From Thalassia testudinum (lineage: Eukaryota > Streptophyta > Magnoliopsida > Alismatales > Hydrocharitaceae), in the NCBI GenBank assembly GCA_037157565.1, contig JAZHRO010000054.1, positions 11,391,501 to 11,455,500 of the forward strand: a DNA stretch of 64,000 nt. The letters run 5' to 3'. This document shows, piece after piece, positions 1 to 11,991 of this stretch; within the stretch, counting starts at the first letter, position 1, and every line of letters starts with the position of its first letter. The position numbers and the translations under genes are program-made. The notes beneath the pieces are model-generated. The model made no database searches and was not told where the DNA came from. It was given only the letters and a program-made list of their open reading frames with translations.

Positions 1-1350
1 ATATGATTTACAAATTTGACTCAAAGTTTTTTTTTTTTTTTTTTTTGGTGTGTGTATCTTTTTTTGAGGGGTTGGCTTTCGGTTTTTGGAAGGAATGTGA
101 CTTTAATATCTCAATTGCTAAGGATGTGTTTTGTATATCCTGATGATTGTGGAATATTTGACGTAATGGGAATCTTGTTGGCCACAAGTCCTATATTAAT
201 ACACCTAAAATTTCAATTAGTTTATCCTTCGAAAGGCCAAGAGTTACACAGCTCAACCCAGAATAAGTAGTCAACCTTGAAATTCCAGAACTTTCTTTTC
301 GCTTCAAAATAATGCTGTTGGATTCTCATGAAGTCTGACAACCAGGGGAAAGCCATCTTTTTCTAAAATTCCACTTTCGAAATCACTTCCAAACATGCTC
401 TTTTTAGGCGATGAAGGAAAATCAAATTAAAAAAAAAAACAAAGAACCTTGCTTTTCATTGAAGTCATCTTGGACTTTAACCTCCAACAGAAGGTATCAA
501 ATTATAGATTATTTAGTGCTCGTAAGCAACATCCAAGAGAGTTGAATCTCTATCCTTTATTTAAATTTTTTGAAATTAAGAGCTTAGTTTTGATATTCTT
601 AATTTCATATTATTTTATTTTAAAATTAGGTATAAATTGTTAAAAAAATAATTTTACCTTAAAGGTAAAGTTATTTTTTTTCTCCTTTTTATGGTATATA
701 ATTTAATAATGTGACACTCTTCTCTTTTAAATATATAATTTAATTCTATCTTTTCACGTAAAGTAAAATTGCATCCAATTACCGTTTTTATTTTATATCT
801 TTATTATTCCTTTTGTAATGTTTTTTTTCATTTATCTACCCAAGCAACCCCACTTGCATTAACTCTGGAATTTAATTAGGTTGGTCAACATCCCATCCCA
901 TTAATGCAACCACCTTAGTAATGACTTTCTTTAGACCCTTCCTCTATTGCTTAATCCAACCAAAATCTCACATGAGAATCTTAAAATCTTTATTTTTTAG
1001 ATTGATTGGAATTTAATTAAGTATTAGTCTTTTGTATGTAATAGATTGTCATATTTTTAAAGATTGAGAACTATGATAATGACAGTGATAACAACAATAG
1101 AAATATAATCTCTTATACTCATGCCAATGTCATTTTAAATTCTTGATCCATTTTCTAATTTGTTTCATCCAACTTACATGTTATTAACGTGTTAATACAA
1201 GTGAGGTCATCCTCACACACATACATATTCAATATTTACATATAGATGCACAGATCAAAAACCTATCCGATTAATACAATAACAATGTAATTTGATGTCT
1301 CGTTAAAGCACCTAATTTAAACACCTTTCTCCATATATCTTTATTACTAA
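1..1350. other. AT-rich non-coding spacer
   Basis: Mostly A+T sequence with homopolymer runs (poly-T near 28-46) and no convincing coding frame. Short open frames here are low-complexity and lack any recognisable domain. I see no gene. Confidence 0.6.
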
Positions 1351-1719
1351 GGGTTAATTTATTTTATAGATTAGAAAAGTGGTGTTAAAAAATATGAAAT
1401 TGATGTTAACTTCAATTTCTATTTATTTGTAGGGTAATGTTAACATCAGTTTCTATTTAATTAAACTCATATTAAGTTGTAGTGTTAACTCATTTGGTAT
1501 TTACTTGAATTGGTGTTAACACTAATTTCTATAGAGTAGAGTTTAGATGTAAGGGAGTTACGAAGTTAACACTTGTTTTACTAACACTCCTTAAAACTTG
1601 TATTAACAAAATATGTGTTAACTCTCCAAAATAGATGTTAAGATTATAGGAGTTAACCCTTCAAATAAACAGAACTTAATACCCAAAAATAGATGTTAAC
1701 CTCATAAATAAACTAACCC
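1351..1719. mobile_element. MITE, PIF/Harbinger (Tourist)-like, 369 bp
   Basis: Terminal inverted repeats begin GGGTTAATTTATTT on the left and, read from the right end inward, GGGTTAGTTTATTT (13 of 14 identical). The element is flanked by the trinucleotide TAA at 1348-1350 and 1720-1722, the target duplication typical of PIF/Harbinger-derived MITEs. The interior has no ORF and is rich in short GTTAAC/TGTTAAC subrepeats in both orientations, which may be subterminal transposase-binding sites. Family assignment rests only on TSD, size and TIRs. Confidence 0.7.
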
Positions 1720-2400
1720 TAAGGACTCACCCCCTTCCACACCATCCTACTTATTAGTTATTCTCCCTCTCCCCAAACACTCAGCTCAATCTATCCCACC
1801 GAAGTCATGAATCTTAAAAAGTTAGCACTTGTACAAGGCACTCAAATGCTCCTATGCAAGGATGGGAAGAAAATGGAAGTAGCAATCTCCACTAAGGATT
1901 TGAAGATGATGAGAAGGTAGTGCAAATTATCATCTAGCAAATTTATCTTTAAATGATCTCTAGAGCATAAAGGAGATTCAAAGTAATAATCTCCAGAGAG
2001 TGTATAATCATAGCTTCTTCCCACTTTTCACTTCTTTTGAGTTGGTGCATAACATTACCATAGAAAATATTAAAAATATTCATAATATAATTTATTAAAT
2101 CAACTAATATATGGATATATATAGTCAATTTTATTTTAATAATGGAAATAATAGTTTATCTTAAATAATTGATTCTTATAAACTAAGAAGGATCCCCCCT
2201 CCCCCAATCATATTGGATCTTAAGTCTCAATCGTAATAAATTGTATTTGGATCATAAATCACCTAAAAATGTGAAAATTAAATATTATTTAGTGATAATT
2301 ACTATATATATATATATATCCCTTCTAGGCTTAATTTGGTTGTGAAAAAAAACCTTAGGTAACGTTAACAAAGGAGTTAATTTTTTTATAATGGTAAGAG

Positions 2401-2500
2401 GTCACGTGGAGGGTGGGTTTGTTGTTTCGATACTACTTTTCACCACAATTTTTTTCCTTTCTCAGGTTGAGGGAAAGGAGGGAAGGGGCTGACACGTGTT
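2401..2500. promoter_or_regulatory. Two G-box (CACGTG) motifs 90 bp apart
   Basis: CACGTG occurs at 2403-2408 in the context TCACGTGGA and at 2493-2498 in the context ACACGTGTT. These are the core bound by plant bZIP and bHLH factors. No gene start can be tied to them in this window, so a promoter role is only possible, not shown. Confidence 0.2.
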
Positions 2501-3664
2501 CAAGGAAACCCTCTTTTAATTATAAGTAATGGATCACGTAGACTTTGGCATCTATCTAAGAAATGAATCATTAAGGTAGTAATGGCATGCAAAAGAAAAT
2601 AAAAATAAAAAAATAAAATGGTCGTGATGAGCGGTGAGGAGTGGGGGAACCGGTACCACTAATCAGGAAGAGGACGTAAATAAGAAATCGATTCAAGAAA
2701 TTAAAATGAAAAGATAGAAGAAAATGAGAGAAATTAATAAAAGATACGAGAGGGAGAATCGATGGGAGAATAATGCCCATTTGCCTGTGCTGGATATGGG
2801 CTGGCCTTTAATGCCCGTTAAAGAATTAATGGCGAGAATTGGCTGGTGGTAGCTGTGCCACGAGAGATTTTGGAAAACTGGCTGTAGTTCTCGCGACATG
2901 AAACCGAACGGAGCGAGGGGTAGAGAGAGAGAGAGTGAGCGGGGCAAGGGGGATAGCGCGGGTAATAGGGTGGCCGACACTTGGTGAGGGGGATACCTTA
3001 TTTTAGTATATAAGCATTGATATTAGCCAGCATCTTCCTTTAGTATATATGAGCCAGTTAACCTGCATTTTGTAGCTAGATAGTCACCACTAGATCATTA
3101 AATTAGGTAGAATTATATTTAATTAACTTATCAATTTTTTAAGAAATATATATTTTTTTAATTTAAATTTGTTGATCGTCATGTACATTTATGTTACACA
3201 CTGATAAATATATTAATCGTAGACATTAGTTTCCTCGTGAATTTTAATAATATATAAATGGGATCTAAAATTTAAGAAGTGATAATTTTGATATGTCAAA
3301 CTCCCACGATTCAAAAGTATAATTTAATTAGAAATATTAAAATAAACTCACGACAATAACAATCATATAAAAAATTATATGAAATCCATTTTCTCCCGTC
3401 AAATTATATTAAAGAATAAAATTGTAAAAATTTAATTGGAATCGATGTGGATCAAAATGATCTTAATTGCTATAAAAACTACTAAATTAAGGTATTAAGA
3501 AAATTAGAAATAATCTTGCAAAATTTTAAAAAAAAGCTTTATCAAGAATAATGGTTCTATTTTTTGCAAGAAAAAATTCAATAATTTCAAAAAAAAGTCC
3601 TAATGTCAATATATATAATTTGATTAAATTAATTTATCGTATCCACGGTGTTCTTGTGCTAATA

Positions 3665-3905
3665 TATATATATATATTTTATTAATATTAAATATCATCA
3701 AATTATGAAAAACTTAGAAATTAAGAAAATTAATATCCAAAATGTATTAATAATGTATATATTATTTAATAGATGTTAAAACTCTCTTTTAAATTTAATT
3801 TATTTATTAAATATTATTAATTTTTTGAGAACTTAATTATTAGCCATACTAATACTTAAAAATATATTAATAATGTATACATTATTTAATATATGGTAAA
3901 TATCC
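3665..3905. repeat. Degenerate tandem duplication, ~120-bp unit
   Basis: The stretch around 3739-3780 recurs at 3859-3900, exactly 120 bp later, with only a few changes (shared core ATTAATAATGTATA then ATTATTTAAT). The preceding halves also align loosely. This is an AT-rich two-copy tandem repeat with no coding content. Confidence 0.55.
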
Positions 3906-4356
3906 ATGACGAGGGTAGAAAAATATTTTCATTGGACCCTACCAGTAAAGCTCATTAAAGAAAATAAACTAATCTTAAAATGATTGTGCAAACTTAGCCT
4001 CAGTTCAACAACTTGGAGGTGGATCTTTGGTAGGTCAACTAGTCTCGATTATTCGGTTGGCTAGCTCGGTTCGATTACTTGGGAAGAGGATGGTCGGATA
4101 AATTAGTTAGAGAGGAATACACTTCTTCGCTTAGATGAGTCGCTAGGCAGCATGCAGATAATGTTCGTTTAAAGGACCTAGCACATCAAACAAGTAGGAA
4201 GGCCTTGCTTGTCTGACTAACATAGTAAGCCAAAATGGTTATTTCAAGAGTGTGCTTTCATCATTTGAGGAGATCGTAGGGTAGTGGTCTCTGGCCCACA
4301 ATCACCTATCTAATTGACCATGATCTCCACGTTCAAGCACCTCACAACCTATATAA

Positions 4357-4395
4357 CGTTACGATCCAATCCCATATCCCTAACTAGCTCAGCAC
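4357..4395 (-). repeat. Terminal fragment of TEK-I LTR (left part)
   Basis: Starts CGTTACGATCCAATCCC and continues to ATCCCTA. This aligns with the TEK-H terminus at 53202 (TGTTACGACCCGGTTCCCG, then ATCCCTA). It is read as the 3' end of the same old minus-strand LTR that resumes at about 51102 beyond ATH-A. Roughly 340 bp expected between the two pieces are missing, so the join is tentative. Confidence 0.35.
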
Positions 4396-7308
4396 TGATG
4401 GGAATACCATCATGAGCCCTAACTAGCTCATTTTAACTTAGAAAAGAGAACAAAAGCTCCTACATAACCTGGAGAAAAGCCTAATTCAAGGAATAACTGT
4501 GCTGAGAGGAAAACATGAAACAAAGGGTAAAACTGTAATTTTACCATTGCAGTACATCAACGGGATTTCTCAGGGGCTAAACATAGGGAAAATGATCTTA
4601 ATAAGATAAAAAGTGGGTTAGTTCAGTCAGAAATGGGTTCATGTGCAATCTAAGAATTAAATGACATCTTGTGACCTTAAAACAAACTCACTTAATTCAA
4701 TAAAGTTCTGGTCAGGATAAAAATCAACTAAATCTTCTAAAATTCATGAAAAAATATACCCTAGGGTTTAAAACCTTCAAATTGTCCTTTGGAACCCATT
4801 TTGACCTAAGTAGGGGTCCTAGCTAGATATTTGACATAATTTAGATTTTTGTATAAAATATTTAGTTAAACGTGGTCAAACCTAAAATCCAACTTCACCA
4901 TTGGATTCCTTAGGTCCAAATTAGGTTTGTACCAAAATTTTGACCTAAGGGGAGGTCACTTTGACCTACTTTGCAAAATAGTCCACTCAATTACATTTTG
5001 ACCCCTAGCTTTTGAAAATCATTGCGCAGACCTCCCTATCTTCCTCGCCACTCTTTGCAATTAGGTCCCTCCTCCATTAAAGCGGACGAATCCTACTCCG
5101 ACGAGGATTCAAGGAGGATTTCTCCTTGATTCCTCAGAGATCTCCTCTCAGATTTGGAAGGGAGATTCTTTGAGGAATTCCCTATTGTCTGAACGCAATT
5201 CCAAGGTTTGATTCGCACCCAATCTCTCATGCGAACGATCGAGAGATGTGGGTATCTCGCACATTCCTTCTCCGGCGACGGTTCTTGCGCTTGGAAGCTT
5301 GCCTTCCAAGCGCAAGAGCCTCTGCCAGTACCTATAAAAGGACCCTCATCTTCGGCCGCTCAAAATCAGCTTGGCTTGGCCGGAGAACCCCCTCCAATTT
5401 CTTCCCTTCTCCTCCGGCCAAGTGTCCAGCAAGCTCCAGTGACTTCTCCTCCTTCTCGTCGCTCTGCCACAATACTAGTGGCAGAGACATCTTCACCTCC
5501 TTCCTCCGCGTCGTGCCATTCCTGCGCACGCACCAAAAGCCCCTTCGTCGTCGTTGTTCTCCCTCCACTGGAACCATCTTCTCCAGCGGCGGCAGGTACG
5601 GCCAGTCTCTCTCCTATCTCCCTTCGTCCGTTAATTAGGTTAGAACTCTTCCTCTCCCTCTTCTCTTTATTTACCCTCTCTTTATTTCTACTTTCGACCC
5701 CTCGATGCCGTAGACCACCACCATCGTCCTCATCTCCGGTCGACCACCGGCGAAGCAACCGTCGCTCCACTCATCCACACGCCTTGCCACCTACCTTAAA
5801 ACCTCCACCATCACCCACTGATCATCTTCCGCCCCTTCACTGACCGCCACACACACCCTATACTCCTATCAAACACATGCACTTTCACGGTCACACTCTA
5901 ACCTAGGCATGCATGCCTAGGCCGTTCTGCGCCATGCCACCCACCGCTTCACCTTCACCATGACACGGCGAAGCCACCCAAGTATTTTAACAGGGCCGCG
6001 AGGCCGTATTCATGAAGTGCAGGTCCGACCCCCTGCCACCATTGGAGCAGGCGTAAAGGAGCTTGCTAGCTCGCTCTAGGTCATGTAGCTCCAAGCAGAA
6101 TCGTCCCAGGTGCGCGGAAGCATCACACGACCCTTTTGCACCTAGCAATCGAAGCCACATCAACCGTAGCCACGGCAATTGAATGAAGTATCTTCCTGCA
6201 GGTGTGTGCGAAGCTGGTGGGACTTTTTAGTCCCACCTCGGAAAGTTAGGAGTGAGGTGAGTCATTTAAATTGAATTTGTGTTTATTTCTTATCGCCTCA
6301 AGAACACGGGGTGAGGTCCCCTCGCCTGCTCACTCGCCTCGTTCGCGACCCACACCCCACGAACCTGGCTGCCCGACCCGTTTACCCAGCACTCCTCGCG
6401 CACCACCCACGCCAGTGCGCCTTGACCCGGGTGTGCGTGACCCAACCTGATTACCCAATTGGCTCTGGGAGGGCGAACCTAAGAGAGAAATAGAGAGAGA
6501 GTGTACGCGGGGGAGGGTAGGGGTAGGTTTTGCACTTGTGTGTGCAGGGAAGGAAGAGGAAGCTGAGACCAAAGAAGGAAAAGAAGAAGGTTGAAGCGAA
6601 GAAGGAAAAAGCTAAGGAAGAAGCTGAGGAAGCTAAGGCAAGAGAGAAAAAGAAAGAGAAGCAAAGGAAGTTGCAGAGGAGCTAAGGAAGAAAAGCAAAG
6701 GCAAAGCTGAAGGCAGAAATCAAGGAAGAAGAAGGAAGGAGAAATCAAGGCAGAAGACAAGGAAGGAAGAAGAAGCACTGTAGCAAAGAAGGTGCAACTG
6801 AGGAAAAGGCAAAGGCGGAAGAAGAGCCAAAGGTAAAGGAAAGAAGAAGGAAGGAGAAGGCAGCAAGAAAGAAGAAGCCAAAAACCACAGTCAGAGAGGA
6901 AAAGAAAGAGAAGCACGCAGAAGAAAGGAAGAAAAAGAAGAAAGACGAAAGCTAAGGAAAGAAGAAGAAAAGAACAAAGAAAGAAGCTGAAGAACAAAGT
7001 CGAAGAGAAGAAGAGTCAAAACACTTTTTATCCAATTCTTCTCAATCTCTCTATTTTGCTACATTTTATAATTTATAAACTCCTGCATTATACTCTGAAT
7101 TAGATTTTGAGTAGATTTAAGTGTTCAAATTACATTGATTGAGATTAGTGAATAAATTCCATTTGCTCCATGTGTTCGACCTCAACTCAACATTCGAGTA
7201 ATGAAAATTCTTATTTGTTTATAACGCTTTTTCGACTATACTGAAACACGACTTATTTAAAACCCGATCAAGTGTTGTAAAAAGCACCCTCGACAGCCGG
7301 TGACGTTG
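4396..7308 (+). repeat. ATH-A: solo Athila-type LTR, main part
   Basis: Begins TGATGGGAATACCATCATGA, matching the U3 start of the other ATH LTRs (TGATGAGAACCTCATCATGA). Its order of parts is the same: AT-rich U3, hairpin, TATA box, GC-rich transcribed segment, then a long purine-rich GAA tract (about 6540-7010). It is interrupted after 7308 by ATH-3, whose CGTTG TSD is at 7304-7308 and 51077-51081, and ends near 51101. No primer site or internal region follows, so it is a solo LTR. Its own TSD is unclear (AGCAC left, AGAAC right at best). Frames of 211 and 172 codons inside are low-complexity by-products. Confidence 0.75.
5283..5340 (+). promoter_or_regulatory. U3 hairpin and TATA box of ATH-A
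   Basis: A perfect 14-bp inverted repeat (TCTTGCGCTTGGAA at 5283-5296, its complement at 5304-5317, 7-nt loop) lies 15 bp upstream of TATAAAAG at 5333-5340. The other ATH LTRs have hairpins of unrelated sequence at the same place relative to TATA. This is the likely core promoter of the LTR. Confidence 0.6.
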
Positions 7309-9694
7309 TGGTAGCGGAATGCGTGGTAGCCGCCTTGCTCTGTCTTGTTGTGTCTTTATGTTTATTATAGTTTAAGTACAGTCGTTATAGCATAAGACAA
7401 AACGGCTACCAGATTACTACCAAGAAATTTTTTACTCGGAACAAGATTTTCCCGAGGTTGAACTCAGGGAGCAACTATGTTTTTAGAAGACTAAATAAAA
7501 TCTCTATTATGTTACAAAAATAAGAGAGAGAGAGATCTTAGCTTCTTCTTCTTCTCTCTCTTTTCTTCTTATTATTATTCTTCTTCTTCTTCCTTGGCCG
7601 TTTCTCTTCTTCTCTTCTTCTTCTTTCTTTGTTCTTTGTTCTTTCTTCTTCCTTGCTTTCTTTTCTTCTTCTTCTGCCTTCTTCTTCTGTTCTTCTTTTC
7701 TTTTCTTTTCTTTCTTTCTTTCTGGCGGTAATGTCTTCTTCCTTCTTTTTTCTTCTTTTCTTCTCTGCCTTCTGCAGCTGTGGTGATTCCGACGTCTGAT
7801 GCTGTGCTCAGACGACTTATCTGTGGCTTTGCTACAGTGCCTTCCTTCTTTTCTTCTTCTTCTTCTGTTTCTCTCCTTCCTTCATTCTTCTTTTCCTTCC
7901 TGTCTTCTTCTTCAGCTGTCCTAAGCGGCTAAGGCTTCGGCCGCTTCTCTTCTTCTTCTTTTCTTCCTGCACGCTCACACAAGGGTCAAAGCAAAACCTA
8001 CCCCTACCCTTCCCCGCGTCTCTCTCTTTCTCAGATTTCTCTCTTAGGATTGCTCTCCCAGAGTCGGGTAATCGGGTGCGGGTATCGCGCCTGGGACCAG
8101 GCCCACCAGCGTGCGGTGGTGGGCGAGGAGTGTGCGGTTTGGGTAATCGGATCCTGCCCAGACCCGCGGGGCGTGAGCTCGGGTGAGCAAGCGCATGGCG
8201 CGCTGTGTATGGGAGAGGGACCTAACCCCTGTGTTCGAAGGCGATAAGCCTTAGGCACCTTTTCAATTTAAGTGCTGGCGCTTGGCCACGCACTTCCGAG
8301 GTGGGACTAAAGCCCCACCTCCCAAATTGGCGCCCGCAGGCGAGCAATCAGCTGCCAATTGAGGCAGCCCGTAAGGCCTTCGCCCAGCTGCAGGCCTGGG
8401 TGTCTTCGCGAATCTTGCCCACGCGACCTGGGACGCGCACCTGGGCTGGAGGGTGCCTGCAGCTGCAGGTGAAGCTTCTGCAACTCGTCGACAATGGCGG
8501 CGAGGGGTGCGAACCTGAAATCACAGCTACGGCTTCTAGGCCCAGTCAGAATACGTAGGAAGCTTCGCAGGAGTGAGGCGAAGCTTGTGCGGTGGTCGGC
8601 AGGGTGCGGGAGTGCGTGGAGAGGCTGACCTAGGTCAGACTGTGGCCGGAAAGGTGGGTTTGTTCGGGGGGTGGTCGGGTGGCGCTTGGCAGTGAATGGA
8701 GATGGGGGATTGGTGGAGTGGAGTGTGAGGGAGCTTCTAGGTTGGTCGGCGAGGTGTGAGAGTGTCTGTGGTCGTGAGATGGTCTCGCTGGAGGGGGTGA
8801 TCAGAGGTGGAGAAGGTGGTCTGGACAGTGGCAGTTGGGTGGTTGAAAGGGCAGTTTAAAAGGGGGAAAATACAAGGAAAGGAGAGAGGAAGATATCTAC
8901 CTAATTACTCGACGAAGGGGGAGGGCAGAACAGCCGACTCGTATCTGCCGGAGCTGGAGACGAAGACGCCTTGGAGGAGGGTTTCGGCGATGAGGAAGCA
9001 GGCGGAGGGCGCCAGCGGGTACATCATGGAGAGGACGACGGAGCAGGGCAAACCCTGTTGCAGGCGTCGTGCAACAGGGGCGAGCTGGCGTCGTGCCAGC
9101 CTCGCTGGAGTAAGGTCGGAGATGACACCCATGCCTTCCGCGTGTTCGCACGGAAGGCATGGTGGCCGACAGAGGTCGTGGGCGGGTCCCTGCGATAGAG
9201 GATGTCGTAGGGAACCCCGCTTCTGTTCTAGAGGATGGTAACCCTGCTCTGAGTGGCGCCATGCTTTGCGCAAGGTCGCCGGAGTATGGCGCTGCGCAGA
9301 AGTTGAAGGGAGGACCGTTCTGCAAAGAACGATGAAAAGTTGGGGGCCTAAATACAAGGGTTTTAAAAGATAAGGGTCAAAAAGTAAATGAAGAGAACCA
9401 AATTGTAAAGTCGGTCAAGGAGGTCTCTTCCTAGACTCAAGTTTTTATACAAGACTAATTTGAACCTAAGGTTTTTAATGGTGAATTTTAATTCTAGGTT
9501 GGACCATGTTTGACCGGCCAATTTGCATAAAAACCCAAATTAAGTTATTAATTGGGCATGGTTCTCTTTTTAGGTCAAAATCGATTTCTAAGGCCAAATT
9601 GAAGGTTCTAAACTTTAGAGAATATTTTTTTATGAATTTTAAAGGGTTCGGTTGATTTTTATCCTGCCTCGAACCTCATGAATTGAAGTGGGTT
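7309..9694 (-). repeat. ATH-3 3' LTR (left, incomplete)
   Basis: Nearly identical to the right LTR at 49066 through most of its length. In minus orientation it should continue to a TGATGAG start, but it stops at 9694 in GGGTT where the ATH-4 LTR begins. It contains the CTT-rich tract (7540-7960) and the imperfect hairpin with arms GACGTCTGA and TCAGACGAC at 7791-7816. The LTR-to-LTR comparison shows that the right copy has lost about 624 bp corresponding to 8522-9145. Confidence 0.8.
9129..9162 (-). promoter_or_regulatory. U3 hairpin of the ATH-3 LTR
   Basis: CCATGCCTTCCG and CGGAAGGCATGG form a 12-bp perfect stem with a short central interruption. It occupies the position of the ATH-1 hairpin at 13395-13428, whose arms differ in sequence but are also complementary. 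Confidence 0.55.
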
Positions 9695-10429
9695 TGTAAT
9701 GGCGGTATGACTGAAGCTAGGTTTTTTTTTTTTGTTTGTTATAGAAATGTCGTTGAGTTATAGATAGTCATTGCCACTATTACAATTTTACTCGGAAATA
9801 TTTTTCCTGAGGTCGAACTCAAGGTGCTACTAGAATTCTAGAAGTACAATGTTTCTATTACAAAAATAAGAGAGAGAGAGAGAGAGGTAGATTTGTTTCT
9901 TGGCTTTTTCTTCTTCTCTTCTTTCTCTCTTGTCTTGTCTTCTTTCTTTCTTCTTTCTTCTTTTTGCTTGATCTTCTTCAGTTCTTCTTCTTTATCTTCT
10001 TTTCTTCTTTATTCTTCTTCTCTTTGCTTTCAGTTGCGGCACCTTTTCTTCTCTTCTTCTTCTTTACTGTCTGCAGAGCTTCTTCCGTCGTCTGATTTCT
10101 CAATCAGACGGCTAAAATGGCATCTGCTACAGTGCTTCCTTTGTGCTTCTTCTTCTTCTTCTTCTTCTTCTTCTTCTTCTTTCTTCTTCCTCTTTCTTTT
10201 TCCTTCTTCTTTCTCCTGCGGTCTTCTTCTTCTTTCTCTATCTTTTTCCTTCTTCTCGCAGTTCTTCTTCTTCTTCTCTGCCCTGAGCGGCCAAGGCTTC
10301 GGCCACCTTCTTCCTTCTTCTTCTTCTCTGCTTGCACACTCACACAGCTGGTCAGAGCAAAACCTACCCCTACCCTCCCCCACGTCTCTCTCTTTCTCAG
10401 ATTTCTCTCATAGGATCGCTCTCCCAGAG
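9695..10429 (-). repeat. ATH-4 3' LTR, first part
   Basis: Begins TGTAATGGCGGTATGAC, related to the terminus of ATH-D (TGAAAATGGCGGCAGCAAC in the same sense). It is inserted in the ATH-3 LTR after GGGTT. It runs to CAGAG at 10425-10429, the TSD of solo LTR ATH-D, and resumes at 27033. It includes a long (CTT)n tract (10140-10180) and the hairpin CGTCTGATT / AATCAGACG at 10089-10110. The 179-codon Ser/Phe/Leu frame here is a translated microsatellite, not a gene. Confidence 0.75.
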
Positions 10430-11411
10430 TGATGAGAACCTCATCATGAGCCATAACTAGCTCATTTTGACCTAATACAAAGGATAAAAGCTCCTACATA
10501 ACTCAAGGAAAGGCTTAACTCAGAGAGATTCTGAGTTCGCAAAGAAAATAGAAACTAAGGGGTAAAAATGCAATTTCACCAATCCAATATGAAAATAGGG
10601 TAACTCAGGGTCCAAACATAGGCCAAAGCAACCTAATAAGAAGAAAAGTGGGATGAGATGATTCAATAAGGGCTACAGCAACTCCAAGGAATTAAATGAC
10701 ATCCTGTAACCCTAAAAACAAACCCACTTAAAAACACGAGGTTCGAGGTAGAGAAAAAAATCAACTAAATCCTCTAAAATTCATATAAAAATAATATCTA
10801 GGGTTTATAACCTTCAATTTGGCCTTAGGAACCCATTTTGACCTACATTGAGAACCATGCCCAATTAACAACTTAATTTGGGTTTTTACGTAAATTGACC
10901 GGTCAAACAAGGTTTAATCTGGAAATAAAATTCACCATCATAATCCTTAGGTCCCAATTAGTCATGTATAAAAACTTGAGCCTAAGAGGAAACCTTCTTG
11001 ACCAACTTTACACTTTGGTCCTCATTTATTTACTTTTTGGCCCTCAACTTTTGAACCCTCACATTTCTACCCCTAACTCTCCTTCGTTCTTTGCATTCAG
11101 GTCCCTCCTGCCAAAACCTGCACGGCACCATACTCCGGCGACCTTGCGCGGAGTATGGCGCCGCGCAGGGTGAGGGAGGGACTCTGGCAAGTCAATGGGG
11201 GGTGCCCTGCGTCGTCAGCCACTGCAGGGACACCCCCCTGTGCACTGTACCCACCCATACCGGCCGTGCGAACGCACGGACGGTATGGGTATGTTAACTC
11301 CGGCGTCCTCCGGCGAGGGAGACACGTCATCTCCCTCCGCCCTCCTCTCTGTTTCGGCCCTATAAATATCCCCCGTCGCTCCGCCGTTCTGGGCAGCTTG
11401 GTCCTGACGGA
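10430..11411 (+). repeat. ATH-D: solo LTR, first part (U3)
   Basis: Starts TGATGAGAACCTCATCATGA in plus orientation. It is interrupted by ATH-1 after ACGGA (11407-11411) and resumes at 25267, ending in CA at 27027. Flanking TSD CAGAG at 10425-10429 and 27028-27032 is perfect. Total LTR length is about 2.74 kb. There is no primer site or interior, so it is a solo LTR formed by LTR-LTR recombination. TATAAATA lies at 11361-11368. Confidence 0.85.
11255..11288 (+). promoter_or_regulatory. U3 hairpin of ATH-D
   Basis: Arms CCATACCGGCCGTGCG and CGCACGGACGGTATGG pair with one mismatch around a 2-nt loop, about 70 bp upstream of the TATA box at 11361. It is the counterpart of the ATH-1 hairpin, in the opposite orientation in this window. 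Confidence 0.65.
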
Positions 11412-11965
11412 TGAAGTCGGTTGGTTTGATGACCGGGTTTTGGTTTTGTTATAACGTTGTAGTAAAGCCGGTTATTACCAACATTTCAAATATATAAATT
11501 TTTTTTACTCGGAAAATAAAAGAGTTCCCGAGGTCGAGCTCAGGGAGCAAGTTTTATTCTAGAGATATACATGTTTCTTTTACAAAATAAAGAAAGAGAG
11601 AGGGAAAGAATTTGTTGTTCTCTTTGTTTTCTCCTCGTGATGTTCTTCTTTCTTTCTTTCTTCAGATCTCCTTCTTCTTCTTCGTTCTGCAGAGGTGATG
11701 CTCCTCTTCAGATCTCCTTCTTCTTCTTCCTTGGTTTCTGTCTTGGCCTCTCTTCTTCTTTTTCTGCAGTCTCTTCTGTGAAGGTTTCTTCTTCCTTGGC
11801 TCTGCTGCACTTCTTCTCTGCAGCCTTTCCTCTTCTTCTGCCTTGCTCAGCCTCTTCTTTAGAGTTTCTTCTTGTTTTTCCTCCCTGCGATTAAGTGTCA
11901 GCTTCTTCTTTTCTTTTTCAGCCAGGGACGTCACGCGAAGCTTTCTTCCTTAGCTGCTTCAGGCC

Positions 11966-11991
11966 GTCGTCTGATTTCCAAATCAGACGAC
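11966..11991. promoter_or_regulatory. Perfect LTR hairpin GTCGTCTGATTT / AAATCAGACGAC
   Basis: A 12-bp perfect inverted repeat with a 2-nt loop, followed by TTAACTACCTGTTGCTACAG. Versions occur at the same LTR position in ATH-1 right (22967-22992), ATH-2 (36041-36066, 43377-43402), ATH-3 (7791-7816, 49529-49553), ATH-4 (10089-10110) and ATH-D (26546-26571). Only ATH-A lacks it. Its half-site TCAGACG recurs in the COP and TEK palindrome arrays. Confidence 0.65.

Larger units (their letters stand above)
1723..4356. other. AT-rich non-coding spacer with a GC-richer island
   Basis: No supportable gene. A GC-richer island at about 2380-3000 contains purine-rich tracts and a GA repeat near 2923-2938. 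A (TA)n run lies at about 2304-2319 and another near 3661-3676. The segment 4000-4356 resembles neither host genes nor the named repeats clearly; it could be an old LTR remnant because it ends with a TATATAA-like string before the TEK-I terminus. Confidence 0.5.

Noticed and set aside
2571..2980. Two overlapping minus-strand frames near the GC-richer island
   Set aside because: Short, overlapping in different phases, low complexity, no start context or domain. Insufficient for a gene call.
5208..5843. 211-codon Ser/Pro/Arg-rich frame in ATH-A
   Set aside because: Lies in GC-rich LTR sequence, low complexity, not preserved in the other LTR copies and overlapped by equally long frames in other phases.
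9893..10432. 179-codon Phe/Leu/Ser frame and similar frames at 6479-6997, 11571-11894, 22569-22895, 35724-36245, 43111-43578 and 49297-49536
   Set aside because: These translate CTT/TTC or GAA microsatellite tracts of LTRs. Strings of Ser, Phe, Leu, Lys, Glu or Arg with no domain.
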